From positions 1-64,000 of the forward strand of contig NZ_ACCD01000002.1 of NCBI RefSeq assembly GCF_000173775.1: DNA of 64,000 nt, read 5' to 3'. A model generated the notes under the pieces. The model was not told the DNA's origin, searched no databases, and worked only from the letters and a program-made list of their open reading frames with translations. Below are positions 42,366 to 51,047 of the stretch, piece after piece (positions within the stretch are counted from its first letter, which is position 1; each line of letters begins with the position of its first letter). This DNA is from Yersinia rohdei ATCC 43380 (GTDB taxonomy: Bacteria; Pseudomonadota; Gammaproteobacteria; Enterobacterales; Enterobacteriaceae). The position numbers and the translations under genes are program-made.

Positions 42366-42560
42366 TATCTCGTTAGGCGAGGCTCCTATACAAACACAGG
42401 TTACTGATCTGACGACGTCCAGAGACGCCCAAGGTTAGGACAGGTTATATCGGATTAAGGTATAACCCAAAGTAACTTCTGAGAAATCAGATACGTTGTA
42501 TAGTGCTAAAACTTAGACACGGAGATAGCCATAGAGCACTCTCTAATCTGGTTACGCCCC
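42366..42560 (+). ncRNA. M-box (ykoK-type) magnesium riboswitch upstream of mgtE
   Basis: The leader holds the conserved M-box blocks in order: TCGTTAGGCGAGGCTCCTAT starting at 42370, CCAGAGACGCC around 42419-42429, and a GTGCTAAA block at 42503-42510 preceded by GTTGTATA. Paired arms such as GGTTATA/TATAACC lie between them. M-box RNA folds with Mg2+ and normally switches off magnesium importers. The expression platform (about 42515-42605) shows no strong terminator, so control may act on translation. Confidence 0.85.
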
Positions 42561-42606
42561 TATGTGAGGACTGTTGAGTTAATTAATAACAGCAATAGGG
42601 TCATTT

Positions 42607-43638
42607 ATGAGTTCACATTTCGATTTAGCATTGCAACAGCAAAGCCAATTCAATCCAGGCGAAGATAAGGAATCTACCTTAGGCGCTTATATGAGCGATG
42701 CCTATATCACGGTATCGGCTGATATGTCAGTTACTGAGGCGAAAGCCTATTTCTTGCAAAATATCTCTGATAATGAAATACCGACACAATTGTTGGTAAC
42801 GAATAATAATCAACATTTACTTGGGTTACTTTCTGTTAAGAAATTATTGACAGAAGAGCAGCAAGATATAAAAGTTTTTCAGATTATTAACCAAAGTTAT
42901 TTCTCCGTATCCCCAGATCAAGATCGCCATGAAGCTGCAAACCTATTGGCAAAAAGTGGTTTGGATATTGTTCCTGTACTAAACCAAGGTAAGTTAATGG
43001 GAATATTACGGGCTCAAGATATTGCTGAATTAATTGAAGATGAAAATACAGAGGATGCCCAACGACAAGGGGCCAGCTTGCCACTAGATGAGCCTTATTT
43101 ACAAACCAGCCCGGTGACATTATGGCGTAAACGGGTCATTTGGTTATTAATGCTCTTTGTTGCAGAGGCTTATACCGGCACAGTATTAAAAGCATTTGAG
43201 GAACAACTGGAAGCCGCAATTGCACTGGCATTTTTTATCCCACTATTAATTGGTACGGGTGGCAACAGTGGCACGCAAATTACTTCTACTCTGGTGCGAG
43301 CTATGGCCCTGGGAGAAGTTAGCCTACGGAATATCGGTGCGGTATTACGTAAGGAGGTTTCTACTTCCCTGATGGTGGCAACAACCATTGGTATAGCGGC
43401 CTGGATCCGAGCCTGGTTCTTGGGGGTAGGGATGGAGGTCACCATTGTGGTGAGTTTAACTGTGGTCGCTATCACCGTGTGGAGCGCGATTGTTTCTTCT
43501 ATTATACCAATGTTACTAAAGCGGATGTCCGTAGACCCTGCCGTGGTTTCTGCTCCCTTTATTGCCACTTTTATTGATGGTACCGGTCTGATTATTTACT
43601 TTGAAATAGCACAGTTAGTGATGACTGATTTGGTATAA
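42607..43638 (+). CDS. mgtE: MgtE-type magnesium channel lacking the N domain
   Basis: MgtE is a Mg2+-gated Mg2+ channel. This 343-residue version has two CBS domains (about 26-85 and 88-145), a connecting plug helix, and the five-helix pore domain (about 172-340) with GTGGNSGTQ and the conserved DPAVVSAPF containing the pore aspartate. The superhelical MgtE_N domain of about 130 residues that precedes CBS in well-studied homologues is missing. No upstream frame restores it, since the M-box fills that space. It is followed by a terminator. Confidence 0.9.
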   Translation: MSSHFDLALQQQSQFNPGEDKESTLGAYMSDAYITVSADMSVTEAKAYFLQNISDNEIPTQLLVTNNNQHLLGLLSVKKLLTEEQQDIKVFQIINQSYFSVSPDQDRHEAANLLAKSGLDIVPVLNQGKLMGILRAQDIAELIEDENTEDAQRQGASLPLDEPYLQTSPVTLWRKRVIWLLMLFVAEAYTGTVLKAFEEQLEAAIALAFFIPLLIGTGGNSGTQITSTLVRAMALGEVSLRNIGAVLRKEVSTSLMVATTIGIAAWIRAWFLGVGMEVTIVVSLTVVAITVWSAIVSSIIPMLLKRMSVDPAVVSAPFIATFIDGTGLIIYFEIAQLVMTDLV

Positions 43639-43647
43639 AGTCGATAA

Positions 43648-43672
43648 GTAAAGGCGCTTTAAGCGCCTTTAC
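43648..43672. terminator. Bidirectional terminator after mgtE
   Basis: GTAAAGGCGCTT and AAGCGCCTTTAC form a nearly fully self-complementary hairpin between the convergent mgtE and the small minus-strand gene. The flanks are short A/T tracts. Confidence 0.75.
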
Positions 43673-43682
43673 TTAATAAGTA

Positions 43683-43865
43683 TCACGGCTTATTTCTTTT
43701 ACGGCCGATAAACTTAGCAAGACCTAAGAGGAAAACCGCCCCGACAAGAATGAGTAATGCATCAACCCAAAAAGTCAGTGACGCAAGGTTTTCATCATGA
43801 ATATCCGCTAAACCAGCGGCGATTAGAAATACTCCGAAGATAATGCCAAAAATTGTTGGTCCCAT
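43683..43865 (-). CDS. Small two-helix membrane protein of unknown function
   Basis: The 60-residue frame encodes two hydrophobic helices (IFGIIFGVFLIAAGLAD at about 5-21 and ALLILVGAVFLLGLAKFIG at about 36-54). A short acidic turn (HDEN) separates them and the tail is basic (GRKRNKP). This topology and an AGG a few bases before the ATG argue for a real gene. I do not recognise a family. It converges on mgtE across a shared terminator. Confidence 0.6.
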   Translation of the reverse strand: MGPTIFGIIFGVFLIAAGLADIHDENLASLTFWVDALLILVGAVFLLGLAKFIGRKRNKP

Positions 43866-44264
43866 ATAAATACCTGTAAATTGGTTTTATCTGAAAATTT
43901 ATGTGGGTAATTATAGAGTAATAATTAATCTGATAGGTGTTTTTTTTCCAATTATTAGTTCTCTGTTTAGAACCATTGGGCTTGCCAGCATGACAACTTA
44001 TAATTTTACCCGCATTGAGTTATCACCACATAAATCCATCTGTAATAACAATATTGATTATTTTATCGGCAAAAGCTATCTTTCAAAAAGCCACTTTTAT
44101 TTAATCAAACTCGCTTTTCTCAATAAGTGTTTACCGCTGAACAGCAACTAGGCAGCTTTAATCTTTGTAACAATCATTTTAAAAATGAGTGGTGCGCAGT
44201 GTATTACTGTAACTTATAATGCGGCAGATCAACCACAATTGCTCCTGACAACCTATTTAAGCTG
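43866..44264. other. AT-rich gap before pbpG
   Basis: I see no convincing gene. An 82-codon frame on the plus strand (43903-44151) lacks a ribosome site and family features. The region should contain the promoters of pbpG and of the small membrane gene. Confidence 0.5.
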
Positions 44265-45206
44265 ATGAACATGCATGTGAAAATCCGTTTTGCGCTACTA
44301 AGTTTCTTGCTTTTATCTACCAGTATCGGTGTGGTTTCTTTCGCTACGGCCAGTGGTGGGGGAGCTGAAGTTAAAGGGAAAGCGCCTCTGGAGTTGGCGT
44401 CGGGTAGTGCTATGGTGATTGATTTACAAACCAACAAGGTTATATACGCCAATAATGCGGATGAAGTAGTGCCGATCGCCTCAATCACCAAACTGATGAC
44501 GGCAATGGTGGTATTGGATGCTAAATTACCCCTCGATGAGATTATCTCAGTCGATATTCATCAAACTAAAGAAATGAAAGGCGTATTTTCACGGGTACGG
44601 GTAAATAGTGAGATCAGCCGCAAAGATATGCTGTTGTTGGCACTGATGTCATCGGAAAACCGCGCGGCAGCCAGTTTGGCTCATCACTACCCAGGTGGAT
44701 ATAACGCATTTATTAAAGCTATGAATGCGAAGGCTAAATCATTGGGGATGACTAAAACTCGCTATGTCGAGCCAACCGGCTTGTCGATTGAGAATGTTTC
44801 AACGGCCCGTGATCTGACCAAGTTATTGGTGGCAACCAAACAATATCCGCTGATTGGCCAGTTGAGTACCACAACAGAGAAAATGGCCACTTTCCGTGAG
44901 CCAAATTACACCTTGCCATTTCGCAATACTAACCATTTAGTTTATAACGATAAATGGAATATTCAGTTAACTAAAACCGGCTTTACCAATCAAGCAGGAC
45001 ATTGCCTGGCAATGCGAACGGTTATTGGTAATCGGCCAGTGGCATTGGTCGTTTTGGATGCTTTTGGAAAATATACGCATTTCGCTGATGCAAATCGCCT
45101 GCGCAGTTGGATAGAGACGGGTAAAGCTGCGCCAATTCCTGGTGCGGCTAAAAGTTATCGTCAGCAAAAAGATGTTCAAGGGCGTTTAGCTCAGGTATCA
45201 GAATAA
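44265..45206 (+). CDS. pbpG: D-alanyl-D-alanine endopeptidase PbpG (PBP7)
   Basis: PBP7 cleaves D-Ala-meso-DAP cross-bridges in peptidoglycan from the periplasm. The 313 residues begin with a signal peptide (hydrophobic 8-30, about TASG). The penicillin-binding motifs follow: SITK at 73-76, SEN at 130-132 and [11 protein letters not shown] near 240. There is no C-terminal anchor helix, as in E. coli PbpG. ATG codons at 44265 and 44271 are both possible starts. In E. coli dld is also its neighbour. Confidence 0.94.
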   Translation: MNMHVKIRFALLSFLLLSTSIGVVSFATASGGGAEVKGKAPLELASGSAMVIDLQTNKVIYANNADEVVPIASITKLMTAMVVLDAKLPLDEIISVDIHQTKEMKGVFSRVRVNSEISRKDMLLLALMSSENRAAASLAHHYPGGYNAFIKAMNAKAKSLGMTKTRYVEPTGLSIENVSTARDLTKLLVATKQYPLIGQLSTTTEKMATFREPNYTLPFRNTNHLVYNDKWNIQLTKTGFTNQAGHCLAMRTVIGNRPVALVVLDAFGKYTHFADANRLRSWIETGKAAPIPGAAKSYRQQKDVQGRLAQVSE

Positions 45207-45221
45207 ATACAGTAATTAAAA

Positions 45222-45254
45222 TGCAGAATTTGCACCCCCCCGGCAAATTCTGCA
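45222..45254. terminator. 12-bp hairpin between pbpG and yohP
   Basis: TGCAGAATTTGC and GCAAATTCTGCA pair perfectly around a C-rich loop. On the minus strand TTTTAATT follows, so it may end yohP. On the plus strand it lies just after pbpG, without a T-run. Confidence 0.55.
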
Positions 45255-45297
45255 CTGACTTATAACATTTGGCTGCTACTCTATCGTATTGAAAATT

Positions 45298-45381
45298 TTA
45301 AAAAATTAATTTAAAAACACCCGTAATAGTGAGCAGCCCGACGATAAAGATTATCGCAATAATCCACAGTATTATTTTCAT
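45298..45381 (-). CDS. yohP: YohP-like 27-residue membrane protein
   Basis: The frame encodes MKIILWIIAIIFIVGLLTIT followed by GVFKLIF, a single hydrophobic helix. This is nearly the same as E. coli YohP (27 residues, ending TGVFKMIF), whose membrane insertion has been studied but whose role is unknown. AGGAAGAGGA directly upstream of the ATG is a strong ribosome site. It lies between pbpG and dld, close to where E. coli has it near pbpG and dusC. Confidence 0.88.
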   Translation of the reverse strand: MKIILWIIAIIFIVGLLTITGVFKLIF

Positions 45382-45429
45382 TTCCTCTTCCTCGTATCAG
45401 TGCCCAAAAATCGACGTTTCCCCGTCGTG

Positions 45430-45472
45430 CCAACCTTGGTTGGTGTCAGACTATGACTATAGTTTGTCTGAC
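45430..45472. repeat. Paired palindromes upstream of yohP
   Basis: CCAACC-TT-GGTTGG (45430-45443) is followed by GTCAGAC...GTCTGAC (45445-45472). They lie 50-90 bp before yohP and 80 bp past the dld stop. They could be regulator sites for yohP or the 3' end structure of dld. Function is not known. Confidence 0.45.
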
Positions 45473-45549
45473 TGAGATCAGAAGGTATGCGGTCGGAATT
45501 CGGATAATACCTAGATTATTAGATACTGATAATCTTATGTCTGGTCGAG

Positions 45550-47262
45550 TTATTCTTTCTGCCAATTCTTGTGTTTTGACGTTTTACCAATGCCAGGATT
45601 AAAGCTGTTGGTTGGGTCTATTTGTTGATAAAACGCCTTCAATGCGGGTTTGGCAATGTAGAGGTGCCCGACATTATGTTCAGCCGGGTACTCCGCCCCT
45701 TTATCATTTAGCAGTGCTAACATTTTCTCTTTTAGAGCGTGCGTATCGACACCTTTCTTCACGATATAATCTTGATGAAAAACGTGGCATAGAAAATGGC
45801 CGTAATAGAGTTTGGCAACCAGGCATTGGTTTATTTCGGCAGGTAAAGTCTCAAACCACTGTTCTTCATTGCGCCGCAGGGCAATATCCAACGGCAGGAT
45901 ATCTTCGACTTTGTCAGCATGGACTGCGTGATAACGAACAGCGGCACCTGCTGCGGCAAAGCGGTGTAAAAATGCTTTTTTACCTTCATCAGCAGTACAG
46001 ACAATAAAATTACCCTCCGCAGTGGCAAAAAAATCTTTCAAGAATTGCTGTGCTTCCTCAATTCCTTCTCCAGACATTTTTAGCATCAAATGATGCTCAT
46101 ATTTATCGCGATAAGTTTTCAGTCTTTTAGGTAAATGATTGGGTAGAATCTGACTAAAACCTTGCATTATCCGATCAGTTAAATGGTCAATGAGAAATGG
46201 AACTTTACCCAAGCGAGCATCAATTTTTCCTTTTAAGGTAAAGAAGCGCGGCATGTTATTTGTACCCATGCTGTTTATCATTACAAATGTATCTTTGCCA
46301 TATACTTCAGCAATATCAAAAATATCGCGATGCATGTATTCACCGGCCACCGGTAAATGTTTGAAGTCACGTAAAATCGCACGACGTAATTGAGTTAATA
46401 CCTGAGGTTGATTGGTACCGATATAAAAGACTTGCTGCTGTTTTTCACAGGGAAAAGTATCTAGCCGAACGGCAAATACCGCGAGCTTACCTGCACAACC
46501 GGAGGCTTCAAATAGACGCCTTGGATCAGCATTAAAACGAGAGGGTGTTGGCGCATCAATATCTCTTACTCTGGTAGCATATTCATTATCAGAGGCTTGT
46601 TGTCTACCTTGTTCGATATCACTGGCACTATATTTACCCTGCTCCAAACGTTGTAAAATTTCTTCTGGTGTATCGCCTAAATTGATGCCCAAATGATTGA
46701 TAAGTCGTAATTCCCCTTGTGCATCAATTTGCGCGAACAATGCCATTTCGGTATACGCTGGGCCTCGCCGAACCAAAGACCCTCCCGAATTATTACAAAT
46801 ACCACCGATAACGGATGCACCAATACATGAAGAACCAATAACTGAATGGGGTTCTCGGTCATAAGGTTTTAAACGTTTTTCCAGTTGATTCAGAGTACTG
46901 CCAGGAAAACCAATAACTTGCTTACCATCATTTAATAATTGAATTTGATTGAGGCGTAAAGTATTCAATATAACAATCGGCCGGTCATAATCATTACCAC
47001 TAGGGGTTGACCCCTCGGTTAGTCCGGTATTTGCCGCTTGCATGATTACAATAGTATCAGCAGCCACACAGGCATGTAGCAATTGCCATTGCTGTAATAA
47101 TGTAGACGGGAACACGACTGCCAGGGCTGACCCCGCCCCTGAACGAAAGCCGGTACGATAGCGTTCGGTTTGCCGTTCGCCGGTTAGTATGTAGCGCGCC
47201 CCCACAATATTTTGCAACTGAGTTAGCAAAGTTTGCTTTTTTTCATCACTGAGTTGATTCAT
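45550..47262 (-). CDS. dld: Quinone-dependent D-lactate dehydrogenase Dld
   Basis: Dld is a peripheral membrane flavoenzyme that oxidises D-lactate to pyruvate and passes electrons to quinones. The 570 residues contain the FAD-binding PCMH domain (about 35-200, with MQAANTGLTEGSTPSG and SSCIGASVIGGICNNSGG), the cap, and a membrane-binding region rich in basic residues. The C-terminal end is EYPAEHNVGHLY...DPTNSFNPGIGK. The ATG follows GAGGGAACC. Confidence 0.95.
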   Translation of the reverse strand: MNQLSDEKKQTLLTQLQNIVGARYILTGERQTERYRTGFRSGAGSALAVVFPSTLLQQWQLLHACVAADTIVIMQAANTGLTEGSTPSGNDYDRPIVILNTLRLNQIQLLNDGKQVIGFPGSTLNQLEKRLKPYDREPHSVIGSSCIGASVIGGICNNSGGSLVRRGPAYTEMALFAQIDAQGELRLINHLGINLGDTPEEILQRLEQGKYSASDIEQGRQQASDNEYATRVRDIDAPTPSRFNADPRRLFEASGCAGKLAVFAVRLDTFPCEKQQQVFYIGTNQPQVLTQLRRAILRDFKHLPVAGEYMHRDIFDIAEVYGKDTFVMINSMGTNNMPRFFTLKGKIDARLGKVPFLIDHLTDRIMQGFSQILPNHLPKRLKTYRDKYEHHLMLKMSGEGIEEAQQFLKDFFATAEGNFIVCTADEGKKAFLHRFAAAGAAVRYHAVHADKVEDILPLDIALRRNEEQWFETLPAEINQCLVAKLYYGHFLCHVFHQDYIVKKGVDTHALKEKMLALLNDKGAEYPAEHNVGHLYIAKPALKAFYQQIDPTNSFNPGIGKTSKHKNWQKE

Positions 47263-47607
47263 TAATGTGGTTCCCTCTATGGCATTTACTTTTTGGTGTT
47301 AGGTTCTACACCTGTGTCCAGGACGCTATGAAACAGCTATTTTGGTGCAATGAAGTAAACATGAGGGGGGCCAGGCTTTCATGATAAATCGTTTGTTTTG
47401 TGAGCAGCCTCACGTTATTCCGCTATCAATGGGGCCAAATCTGCACTGTCATCAAGTTTAAACATTACTAACACTAATGATTAAATCAGAAAGATATCCG
47501 GTGCAATGAGATGGGTGTTCCAACTATTATGTCGATAATAATTTTGAATATTTCATAATGAAGTATAGGATCTGGTGTAATAATTACACGGATTAGTAAG
47601 GTATTTG
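47263..47607. other. Divergent intergenic region between dld and cyaB
   Basis: These 345 bases carry the promoters of both divergent genes. I see no small gene, tRNA or clear operator. The G-rich AGGGGGGCCAGG near 47363 is the only compositional oddity. Confidence 0.5.
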
Positions 47608-48147
47608 ATGAGTGAGCATTTTGTTGGTAAATATGAGGTTGAGTTAAAGTTTCATGTATCAAACATCTCTCAATTACATGAGCAGTTAGCAATTCATCAA
47701 GCACAGCCATTTACCATTAATAATCATGAAAAAGATATCTATTTAGAAGCCAATAGCGGTGAGTTGGCAGCTAAACAGATCAGTATGGTTTTACGGGAAA
47801 TGCAACCATCCGGTATTCGTTTATGGATAGTCAAAGGGCCGGGAACGGAGCGATGTGAAGCCAGTAAAATAGAAGATATCAACAAAGTACAAAGTATGTT
47901 GGCCACTTTAGGCTATAAATTGGCATTTACGGTGGAAAAAAAACGTAGTATTTATTTTGTCGGCAAATTTCACGTTACCGTGGATAGCTTAGCGGGACTT
48001 GGGGATTTTGCTGAAATAGCCATCATGACCGATGATGTAACAGCGCTTGATAGCCTTAAGGCTGAATGCCAGGATTTAGCGGGCAAACTCAGTTTACTGC
48101 CAGAACAACAAGAAAATCGTTCTTACCGGCAGTTGCTCGGCTTCTGA
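47608..48147 (+). CDS. cyaB: Class IV adenylate cyclase (CYTH domain)
   Basis: The 179-residue CYTH protein has the metal-binding EVELK motif near the start (EXEXK), charged strands lining a tunnel ([22 protein letters not shown]) and [16 protein letters not shown] near the end. It matches the class IV adenylyl cyclase described from Yersinia pestis in length and motifs. It would make cAMP from ATP in the cytoplasm, apart from the main class I enzyme CyaA. Its physiological role is unclear. The start is ATG 47608, with AAGG upstream; a TTG one codon earlier is unlikely. Confidence 0.9.
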   Translation: MSEHFVGKYEVELKFHVSNISQLHEQLAIHQAQPFTINNHEKDIYLEANSGELAAKQISMVLREMQPSGIRLWIVKGPGTERCEASKIEDINKVQSMLATLGYKLAFTVEKKRSIYFVGKFHVTVDSLAGLGDFAEIAIMTDDVTALDSLKAECQDLAGKLSLLPEQQENRSYRQLLGF

Positions 48148-48226
48148 TAATTATGCCGTTGATGAATGTCATATTAGCCGCTATAACAACAAGTTGGCGA
48201 CTTATAACAACAACGGCCAAATAGAG

Positions 48227-48568
48227 CTACTTTTTCATCAGAGATTTTAAATTGGCAAATGGATTATGGGTAGCGACCCCTTGATCATTTTGTGCATCAT
48301 CACCGGCAATGACCGTCGAACCATAAAGGTCTGCTTCAGTATATTTTGAGTGTTCGTGATCATGACAAAAAAGGCATAACATCTCCCAATTGCTGCCATC
48401 TTCGGGATTATTGCTATGATCGTGGTCGATATGATGCACTGTTAATTCTCGTAAATTTGAATATACGAATTCCCGCGAACATTTACCGCACACCCACGGA
48501 AAAATCTTTAGTGCTTTTTCTCTGTAACCACTTTCCAGACGGGCGTAATTCTTTGGTATATATGCCAT
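48227..48568 (-). CDS. yajD: YajD-family HNH nuclease-like protein
   Basis: The 113-residue protein carries an HNH fold: CGKCSREF zinc cysteines (about 28-31), the LTVHHIDHDHSNNPEDGSNW catalytic core, and the second pair in CLFCHDHEH. It aligns with E. coli YajD, which has no established function. The start is MAYIPKNYARLESGYREKAL, with GAAGG upstream. A start four codons earlier is possible. It converges on cyaB. Confidence 0.92.
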   Translation of the reverse strand: MAYIPKNYARLESGYREKALKIFPWVCGKCSREFVYSNLRELTVHHIDHDHSNNPEDGSNWEMLCLFCHDHEHSKYTEADLYGSTVIAGDDAQNDQGVATHNPFANLKSLMKK

Positions 48569-48842
48569 GTGAACCTTCAATTCTACGAGATTAATAGTTT
48601 ATTTTAGCGTGAAAGTGGGCGGCAGACTATCAACTGTTAGCTATTAATATTCAGAGTATATTTCATCAGTCGAAGCAATCTCCATGGGAAGGTATTGAAT
48701 CAATTATAAAAACACATAATCCAGGTAGTCATAGTAATACAAAGGATTTTTGAGACTTTTGCTGATGATTTAAAGGGATAAGTCGTTTTACACTATCATC
48801 ATATTTGAGTAGCGCATTTTTTGCCGAAATAGCTGAGGCGAT

Positions 48843-49946
48843 ATGAAAGAATCTGAAGTACTGGCCGAAGTCAGTAATGAAAACCAGACATTAGTGGCTG
48901 TAGTACAGCAAGACCAGCGGGTCGTGTATTTCTATATATATCCGCAAGAGGCATTTGAAGAACGTTTTCCCGTGCGCGCTTGCTGGGTGAGAAATCTGAT
49001 GGCGGCACCACAATCAACTGATAATGCGGCTCTTGAACAAGGGTTAGCACCGTTATTAGCAGCAGAGTTTTGCCGTAATGTAGCCGGTGAGGCTGAACTT
49101 GATGCGCAATTTATTCAGGTAGTTTGGTCAGAAAGTGATGACGGTGCAGCATTATGGTATCAAGGACAACTGCTGGCAATTATCCCAGGCTGGAGTCTAT
49201 ATATTGATCACTCAGTTTGTTACTCGGCCAGTTGTATTAAAGACAACCCGCTGACTTTACCTTTAGGTTCAGCTTCCACGAATACTCAATATGCTCAAGC
49301 ACAGAATACACGCCAATTCTGGCGTGCTTGGCAACAAGAGGAAGGTAATCCTTGGCCTGCATTACAAGCTGAATATATTCAATGCTATGAACAGCAATTT
49401 GGCCCAGCTGTGAAGTATTATGCAATAGACCAAGGGAAGTGGCCACCAATGGCTATCTCGCAGCATGAGAAGGACGGAATATATTATTTTCTGACACTAG
49501 GTGTCAGTATCCGTCCTCAACCGTGGGTGGAAATATTATTCAATGATGATGCGGCTAAATACCGGCGTCTTGAAATGGCTATAGCGATTGATAGCCAATA
49601 TGTTAATGAGGACAATGCTATTCATATGGCGAGTGCATTGGCAGGATTTGCCCATGTGCCCTGGAGCAAAATAACCTGGTTGGGGGAAGGCCATACGTTG
49701 GAGTCGGCAGTCGCTCCTCAAGGATATGAAGGCTATATTTTGTCATCAGAGCTTTATGCCGGTGCTGATCATCTAATATTGCCTCGCCAGCAAGGTGACC
49801 CAGTCAATATATATTGGGCTAGCCCCATTTTTGCCAGTGAAAGAGAAGTGGCTCATGGCGTGCCAAATGGTGGACATGACTTACTGCAAAAACTTCAGCT
49901 GCAGGGTGTGAATCATATTTTTGCGCCACGAGAGCCTGTTATCTAA
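48843..49946 (+). CDS. Suppressor-of-fused (SUFU) domain protein
   Basis: The 367-residue protein has an N-terminal alpha/beta part (about 1-175) with no family I can name. The C-terminal SUFU domain (about 185-365) has DGIYYFLTLGVSIRPQP, RRLEMAIAID, then WLGEGHTLESA, ILPRQQGDPVNIYWASPI and the end GHDLLQKLQLQGVNHIFAPR. Bacterial SUFU proteins are often linked to toxin immunity, but no toxin gene is visible beside it. A GAGGCG ribosome site precedes the ATG. It is transcribed alone, upstream of a small stress-type membrane gene. Confidence 0.85.
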   Translation: MKESEVLAEVSNENQTLVAVVQQDQRVVYFYIYPQEAFEERFPVRACWVRNLMAAPQSTDNAALEQGLAPLLAAEFCRNVAGEAELDAQFIQVVWSESDDGAALWYQGQLLAIIPGWSLYIDHSVCYSASCIKDNPLTLPLGSASTNTQYAQAQNTRQFWRAWQQEEGNPWPALQAEYIQCYEQQFGPAVKYYAIDQGKWPPMAISQHEKDGIYYFLTLGVSIRPQPWVEILFNDDAAKYRRLEMAIAIDSQYVNEDNAIHMASALAGFAHVPWSKITWLGEGHTLESAVAPQGYEGYILSSELYAGADHLILPRQQGDPVNIYWASPIFASEREVAHGVPNGGHDLLQKLQLQGVNHIFAPREPVI

Positions 49947-50128
49947 TTTATGCTGAATATTTCCGACTTGATTTGCAGATTTTGTTATTCGGGTCTTAAC
50001 TTAATAATGATAGAGATTGTTAACCAGTATTGTTGAAACCGCCATTTTTGCTTGACCTGCAGTATGTTAAGGTAAAAGTAGAATAGAAAGTGGCTGTGAT
50101 CAGTGACAGTTAATGTTATGGGGGTTTT

Positions 50129-50377
50129 ATGGGCATACTATCTTGGATTATTTTTGGTCTTATTGCGGGTATTTTGGCTAAATGGATTATGCCAGGAGAG
50201 GATGGTGGCGGTTTTATTATGACCGTTATTCTCGGTGTGGTGGGCGCACTGGTTGGTGGCTATATCAGCACCTTCTTTGGTATGGGCAAGGTTGATGGGT
50301 TTAACCTGGGTAGCTTTGTTGTCGCCGTCATCGGTTCTATTGTTGTACTACTTGTCTATCGGAAATTAAGAAGTTAG
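50129..50377 (+). CDS. GlsB/YeaQ/YmgE family membrane protein
   Basis: The 82-residue protein has three hydrophobic, glycine-rich segments: ILSWIIFGLIAGILAKWIMPG, a middle helix VILGVVGALVGGYIS, and LGSFVVAVIGSIVVLLVYRKL. These are the hallmark of the transglycosylase-associated (Transgly_assoc) family. Members are often stress induced, but their function is unknown. GGGGG six bases before the ATG is a strong ribosome site. Confidence 0.9.
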   Translation: MGILSWIIFGLIAGILAKWIMPGEDGGGFIMTVILGVVGALVGGYISTFFGMGKVDGFNLGSFVVAVIGSIVVLLVYRKLRS

Positions 50378-50483
50378 ATGCAATTAAGGTGTTTATTGCC
50401 ATGATTTAAATAGATATTGGTCTGGAAATAAGCATTACTCAACAAAGTAGATATTCATCAGAATGCGTACTTATCAAAACAAA

Positions 50484-50512
50484 AGAAAGGTGACTATTTT
50501 TTGTCACCTTTC
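50484..50512. repeat. 11-bp perfect hairpin downstream of the GlsB-like gene
   Basis: AGAAAGGTGAC and GTCACCTTTCT pair around a T-rich loop. No T-run follows the stem on the plus strand, while on the minus strand CTTTTGTTTTG follows. It may be a terminator for either direction. Confidence 0.5.
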
Positions 50513-50641
50513 TTACATAAAAAAGCCACCCATCGGGAAGACATTACTTGGGCTGGTATTGTGTTAATTTCACTGTGGTTAATTATTTGGTTGCGGTATA
50601 AGCACTGCGCAAAATGGCTTTTACCGAAAAAATATAGTTGA
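50501..50641 (+). CDS. Doubtful small membrane ORF with a TTG start
   Basis: A 46-codon frame from TTG 50501 encodes a charged start (LHKKATHREDITW), one hydrophobic helix (AGIVLISLWLIIWL) and a basic tail (RYKHCAKWLLPKKYS). The membrane-like layout is suggestive. However, there is no ATG, the start lies inside a hairpin, and no family is recognised. It may be a gene remnant. Confidence 0.22.
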   Translation: MSPFLHKKATHREDITWAGIVLISLWLIIWLRYKHCAKWLLPKKYS

Positions 50642-51047
50642 GGTCTGTTTTTGGTATGGTTAAGGAATGCTAATTATCGTATTGAATTATCAGTTGTATT
50701 AATTTCTCACTTTATGCTGAGAGATTATTAATTACTACCCTGAAGAATTTATTAAGTAAGGCAAGTGGTTTTAATTGTTTTAGCATTCTTTAGCTTGTTA
50801 TTTTCAATAATGGTTATATTGTATTTATAATTATTAATTACAATTTCCAAGGTAATATTTAGAACAACTATATTACACATTTTATTTGTATTTTTTCATA
50901 TCACGTACTTTTGTTCCCAAACAGATTTACATTGAGAAAACTGGCGTTGATCTATACAATACTGCCCGCTAGGCGTTAAAGAAGCATTTTGTTTTTCTTG
51001 CGATATTCGCACACGTCTAATCTACATAATAGGAATAGGGCAGTAAT
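50642..51047. other. AT-rich gap before yehS
   Basis: I see no gene here. It is very AT-rich, consistent with promoter DNA or silenced spacer. A short GCCCGCTAGGC element near 50,968 is the only GC-rich patch. Confidence 0.5.

Noticed and set aside
43903-44151. 82-codon plus-strand frame before pbpG
   Set aside because: No ribosome site, AT-driven composition and no recognisable domain; more likely promoter DNA.
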